14,464 nucleotides of DNA from NCBI GenBank assembly GCA_031259095.1, contig JAIRLW010000631.1:1-14464 (forward strand). Direction: 5' to 3'. The notes beneath the pieces are model-generated. The model was not told where the DNA came from and did not search any database. It was given only the letters and a program-made list of their open reading frames with translations. The DNA is from Planctomycetaceae bacterium. GTDB lineage: Bacteria > Planctomycetota > Planctomycetia > Pirellulales > Thermoguttaceae. Shown here one piece after another: positions 13,319-14,464 of this stretch (position 1 is the first letter of the stretch; every line of letters begins with the position of its first letter). The translations under genes and the position numbers were made by a program.

Positions 13319-13987
13319 TTAAAAATCAATTTCACCTGATTTTTGATTCTTATTGTTATTTGGCGGAGCGATTTTGACGGTGCGTCCATAAATCGAAACA
13401 CGTCCGTCGGCAAGCAAACTGATAGCCTCTGGATACGCGATACATTCCGCAGCAAAAACACGGGCATTCAAAATATCGGGCGTATCGTCTTCACGGACTT
13501 CTACCGGTTTTTGCAGAATAATCGGACCGTTATCATATTCCTGATCAACAAAATGAACCGTACAACCACTCAGTTTTGCGCCGTATTCAAGCACTTTGGC
13601 GTGAACAATGTTACCGTAATAACCTTTACCGCAAAACGATGGAATCAAAGACGGGTGAATATTTAAGACACGGTTTTCGAAATCTTTCGGAATTTTCAGT
13701 AACCGCAAATAACCCGCCAGTACCACATAATCCACTCCGGCAGCGCGACAAATATTGAAATTCGCTTCGCTAAACTCGTTCAGACTATCAAATTGAGAAC
13801 GTTCCACAATTTCAATCGGAATTGATTCCTCCTCCGCATACTGTAGTCCGGTCACATTGGAAACACTCGAAATAACCACTGCAATCTCTGCCGACAGTGT
13901 TCCTGCCGAAATGTGATCAATAAAATTCTTCAAAGACCGACCCGTACCGGAAATCAAAACCGCAAGACGAAGTTTTTTCTTAGACAT
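13319..13987 (-). CDS. purN: Phosphoribosylglycinamide formyltransferase (GART)
   Basis: 222 residues, close to the usual 190-215. Transfers a formyl group from 10-formyl-tetrahydrofolate to GAR, the third step of purine synthesis, in the cytoplasm. N-terminal phosphate-binding segment LAVLISGTGRSLKNFID (8-24) aligns with the LISGxGSNLxxxID of E. coli PurN, with RS in place of SN. VVLAGYLRLL (88-97) precedes the catalytic motif NIHPSLIPSF (109-118), which supplies Asn and His; GCTVHFVDQEYDNGPIILQK (141-160) contains the Asp-bearing loop. The C-terminal tail (APPNNNKNQKSGEIDF) is polar and variable. No Shine-Dalgarno site precedes ATG 13987. The gene stands alone on its strand, flanked by hairpin repeat copies 4 and 5 in the same orientation. 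Confidence 0.94.
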   Translation of the reverse strand: MSKKKLRLAVLISGTGRSLKNFIDHISAGTLSAEIAVVISSVSNVTGLQYAEEESIPIEIVERSQFDSLNEFSEANFNICRAAGVDYVVLAGYLRLLKIPKDFENRVLNIHPSLIPSFCGKGYYGNIVHAKVLEYGAKLSGCTVHFVDQEYDNGPIILQKPVEVREDDTPDILNARVFAAECIAYPEAISLLADGRVSIYGRTVKIAPPNNNKNQKSGEIDF

Positions 13988-14014
13988 ATTGTTATAAAGT
14001 AAAAGTGTGTTTAG

Positions 14015-14080
14015 AAAACCTCTAAAAATTAATTTTTATTTCGACTGAAATCAATTTCAGTTGATTGAAATCAAATAAGA
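14015..14080. repeat. Dispersed A+T-rich hairpin repeat, copy 5
   Basis: ACCTCTAAAAATTAATTTTT followed by ATTTCGACTGAAATCAATTT and CAGTTGATTGAAATCAAA. The first 45 bases track the left half of copy 4 closely. The right arm is degenerate or missing. It lies just upstream of the purN start. Confidence 0.7.
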
Positions 14081-14140
14081 CAATCAGAAAATTCCAATTA
14101 AGTCTCATTCTACAATGGAAATTTCCTTATAACAAGTATC

Positions 14141-14169
14141 TTGACACGGTAAGAAATTTCCTGATTAAT
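14141..14169 (+). promoter_or_regulatory. Candidate sigma-70-type promoter for the metal permease gene
   Basis: TTGACA (14141-14146), 17 bases, ATTAAT (14164-14169). The -35 is a perfect consensus match, the -10 four of six. It would give a leader of about 120 bases before ATG 14297. Confidence 0.4.
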
Positions 14170-14296
14170 TTTGGAATTTATGGAACAATTTTTTTGGTCA
14201 TGGCAGATTGTGGATTGAAAATCATCACGCGACCATCTATAATGATTCCCTTTACGTATCAGTGATCGGCTTAACGTCCAATGAAAGTTACACTTT

Positions 14297-14464
14297 ATGT
14301 TTGAAACACTTCAGTTGCCATTTATGCAACGGGCATTCCTGATTGGAGCCGTTGCCGCCATTCCGTTTGGTTTGATTGGCACCTTTGTTATTGTTCGTCG
14401 GATTGGCTATCTTGCCGGAGCGATTGCTCATTGCGCTTTCGGCGGAATCGGAATCGGACTTTAT
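14297..14464 (+). CDS. Metal ABC transporter permease (ZnuB/ABC-3 family), 5' fragment
   Basis: The first 56 residues are visible, open to the right edge. MFETLQLPFMQRAFLIGAVA followed by IPFGLIGTFVIVRRIGYLAG and AIAHCAFGGIGIGLY reproduces the typical ABC-3 permease start: a short amphipathic N-terminus, a first transmembrane helix, the (L/V)RR turn and a second helix beginning AxAHxxFGGIxxG. The family forms the membrane channel for Zn2+, Mn2+ or Fe2+ uptake with a solute-binding protein and an ATPase; which metal cannot be told from this fragment. An upstream ATG at 14281 opens only seven codons before a stop, so 14297 is the better start despite a weak ribosome binding site. Its binding-protein and ATPase genes are not upstream and may lie to the right. 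Confidence 0.85.
   Translation, partial: MFETLQLPFMQRAFLIGAVAAIPFGLIGTFVIVRRIGYLAGAIAHCAFGGIGIGLY

Larger units (their letters stand above)
13988..14296. other. 309-bp intergenic region between divergent purN and the metal permease gene
   Basis: Holds repeat copy 5 (14015-14080) and a candidate promoter for the rightward gene (14141-14169). A 66-codon open frame at 14065-14265 begins with TTG inside the repeat, has no ribosome binding site and no recognisable composition, so I do not call it a gene. No convincing Zur- or DtxR-type palindrome was found near the permease start. Confidence 0.6.

Noticed and set aside
14065..14265. 66-codon plus-strand open frame between purN and the permease gene
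   Set aside because: It starts with TTG inside a repeat, lacks a ribosome binding site and has no recognisable domain.
1..14464. tRNA, rRNA or riboswitch genes
   Set aside because: No TTCGAATCC-type T-loop with a matching acceptor stem, no rRNA-like stretch and no recognisable aptamer core were found by eye; a covariance-model scan would be needed to exclude small structured RNAs.

Overview
The window looks like chromosomal DNA of a planctomycete with modest GC content (about 40-45% by eye), possibly a Pirellulales/Thermoguttaceae-type lineage. The grounds are indirect. There is a Tat-exported Gfo/Idh/MocA oxidoreductase next to a DUF1080 (3-keto-disaccharide hydrolase) protein, a pairing heavily expanded in Planctomycetota. 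A heavy-metal-binding adaptor has a DUF3347-like C-terminus, flagellar FliO/FliP have long extra N-terminal regions, many genes are poorly preceded by Shine-Dalgarno sites, and intergenic DNA is rich in repeats. Assignment to phylum is inference.

Layout. 1-1660 (-): periplasmic adaptor of a metal-efflux RND pump, running off the left edge; 1822-2364 (-): small exported Cys-rich protein upstream of it, together a probable metal-resistance unit. 2365-2649: two palindromic repeats. 2650-4041 (-): CrtI/phytoene-desaturase-type FAD oxidoreductase. 4232-5388 (-): a membrane-anchored coiled-coil protein followed by a 78-residue single-pass membrane protein. 5686-6876 (-): thymidylate kinase then a YjbQ-family protein. 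7130-9719 (+): flagellar export genes fliO and fliP, translationally coupled, but no fliQ follows. 9720-10554: repeat-rich region holding the frameshifted remnant of a GspE/PilB-type ATPase. 10555-12987 (-): Gfo/Idh/MocA oxidoreductase followed by the DUF1080 protein, a probable sugar-catabolic operon. 13319-13987 (-): purN. 14297-14464 (+): start of a ZnuB-type metal ABC permease, cut by the right edge.

The most unusual content is the repeats. (1) A palindromic element of about 180-210 bp occurs inside the reading frame of two unrelated genes, fliP and the DUF1080 gene. In both it lies between the start codon and the signal peptide and adds a stop-free, repeat-derived leader of about 60-90 residues, reminiscent in principle of Rickettsia palindromic elements. 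(2) Five copies of an A+T-rich hairpin family with a TCGACTGAAA-like 10-bp internal unit lie between genes. (3) Minisatellites with a 9-bp GGGACATAA-like unit occur at the 3' end of tmk, inside fliP and downstream of fliP. (4) There is a sharp GTAGAGACGCAATG-type palindrome at about 2473-2502. No tRNA, rRNA, CRISPR array or transposase gene was seen.
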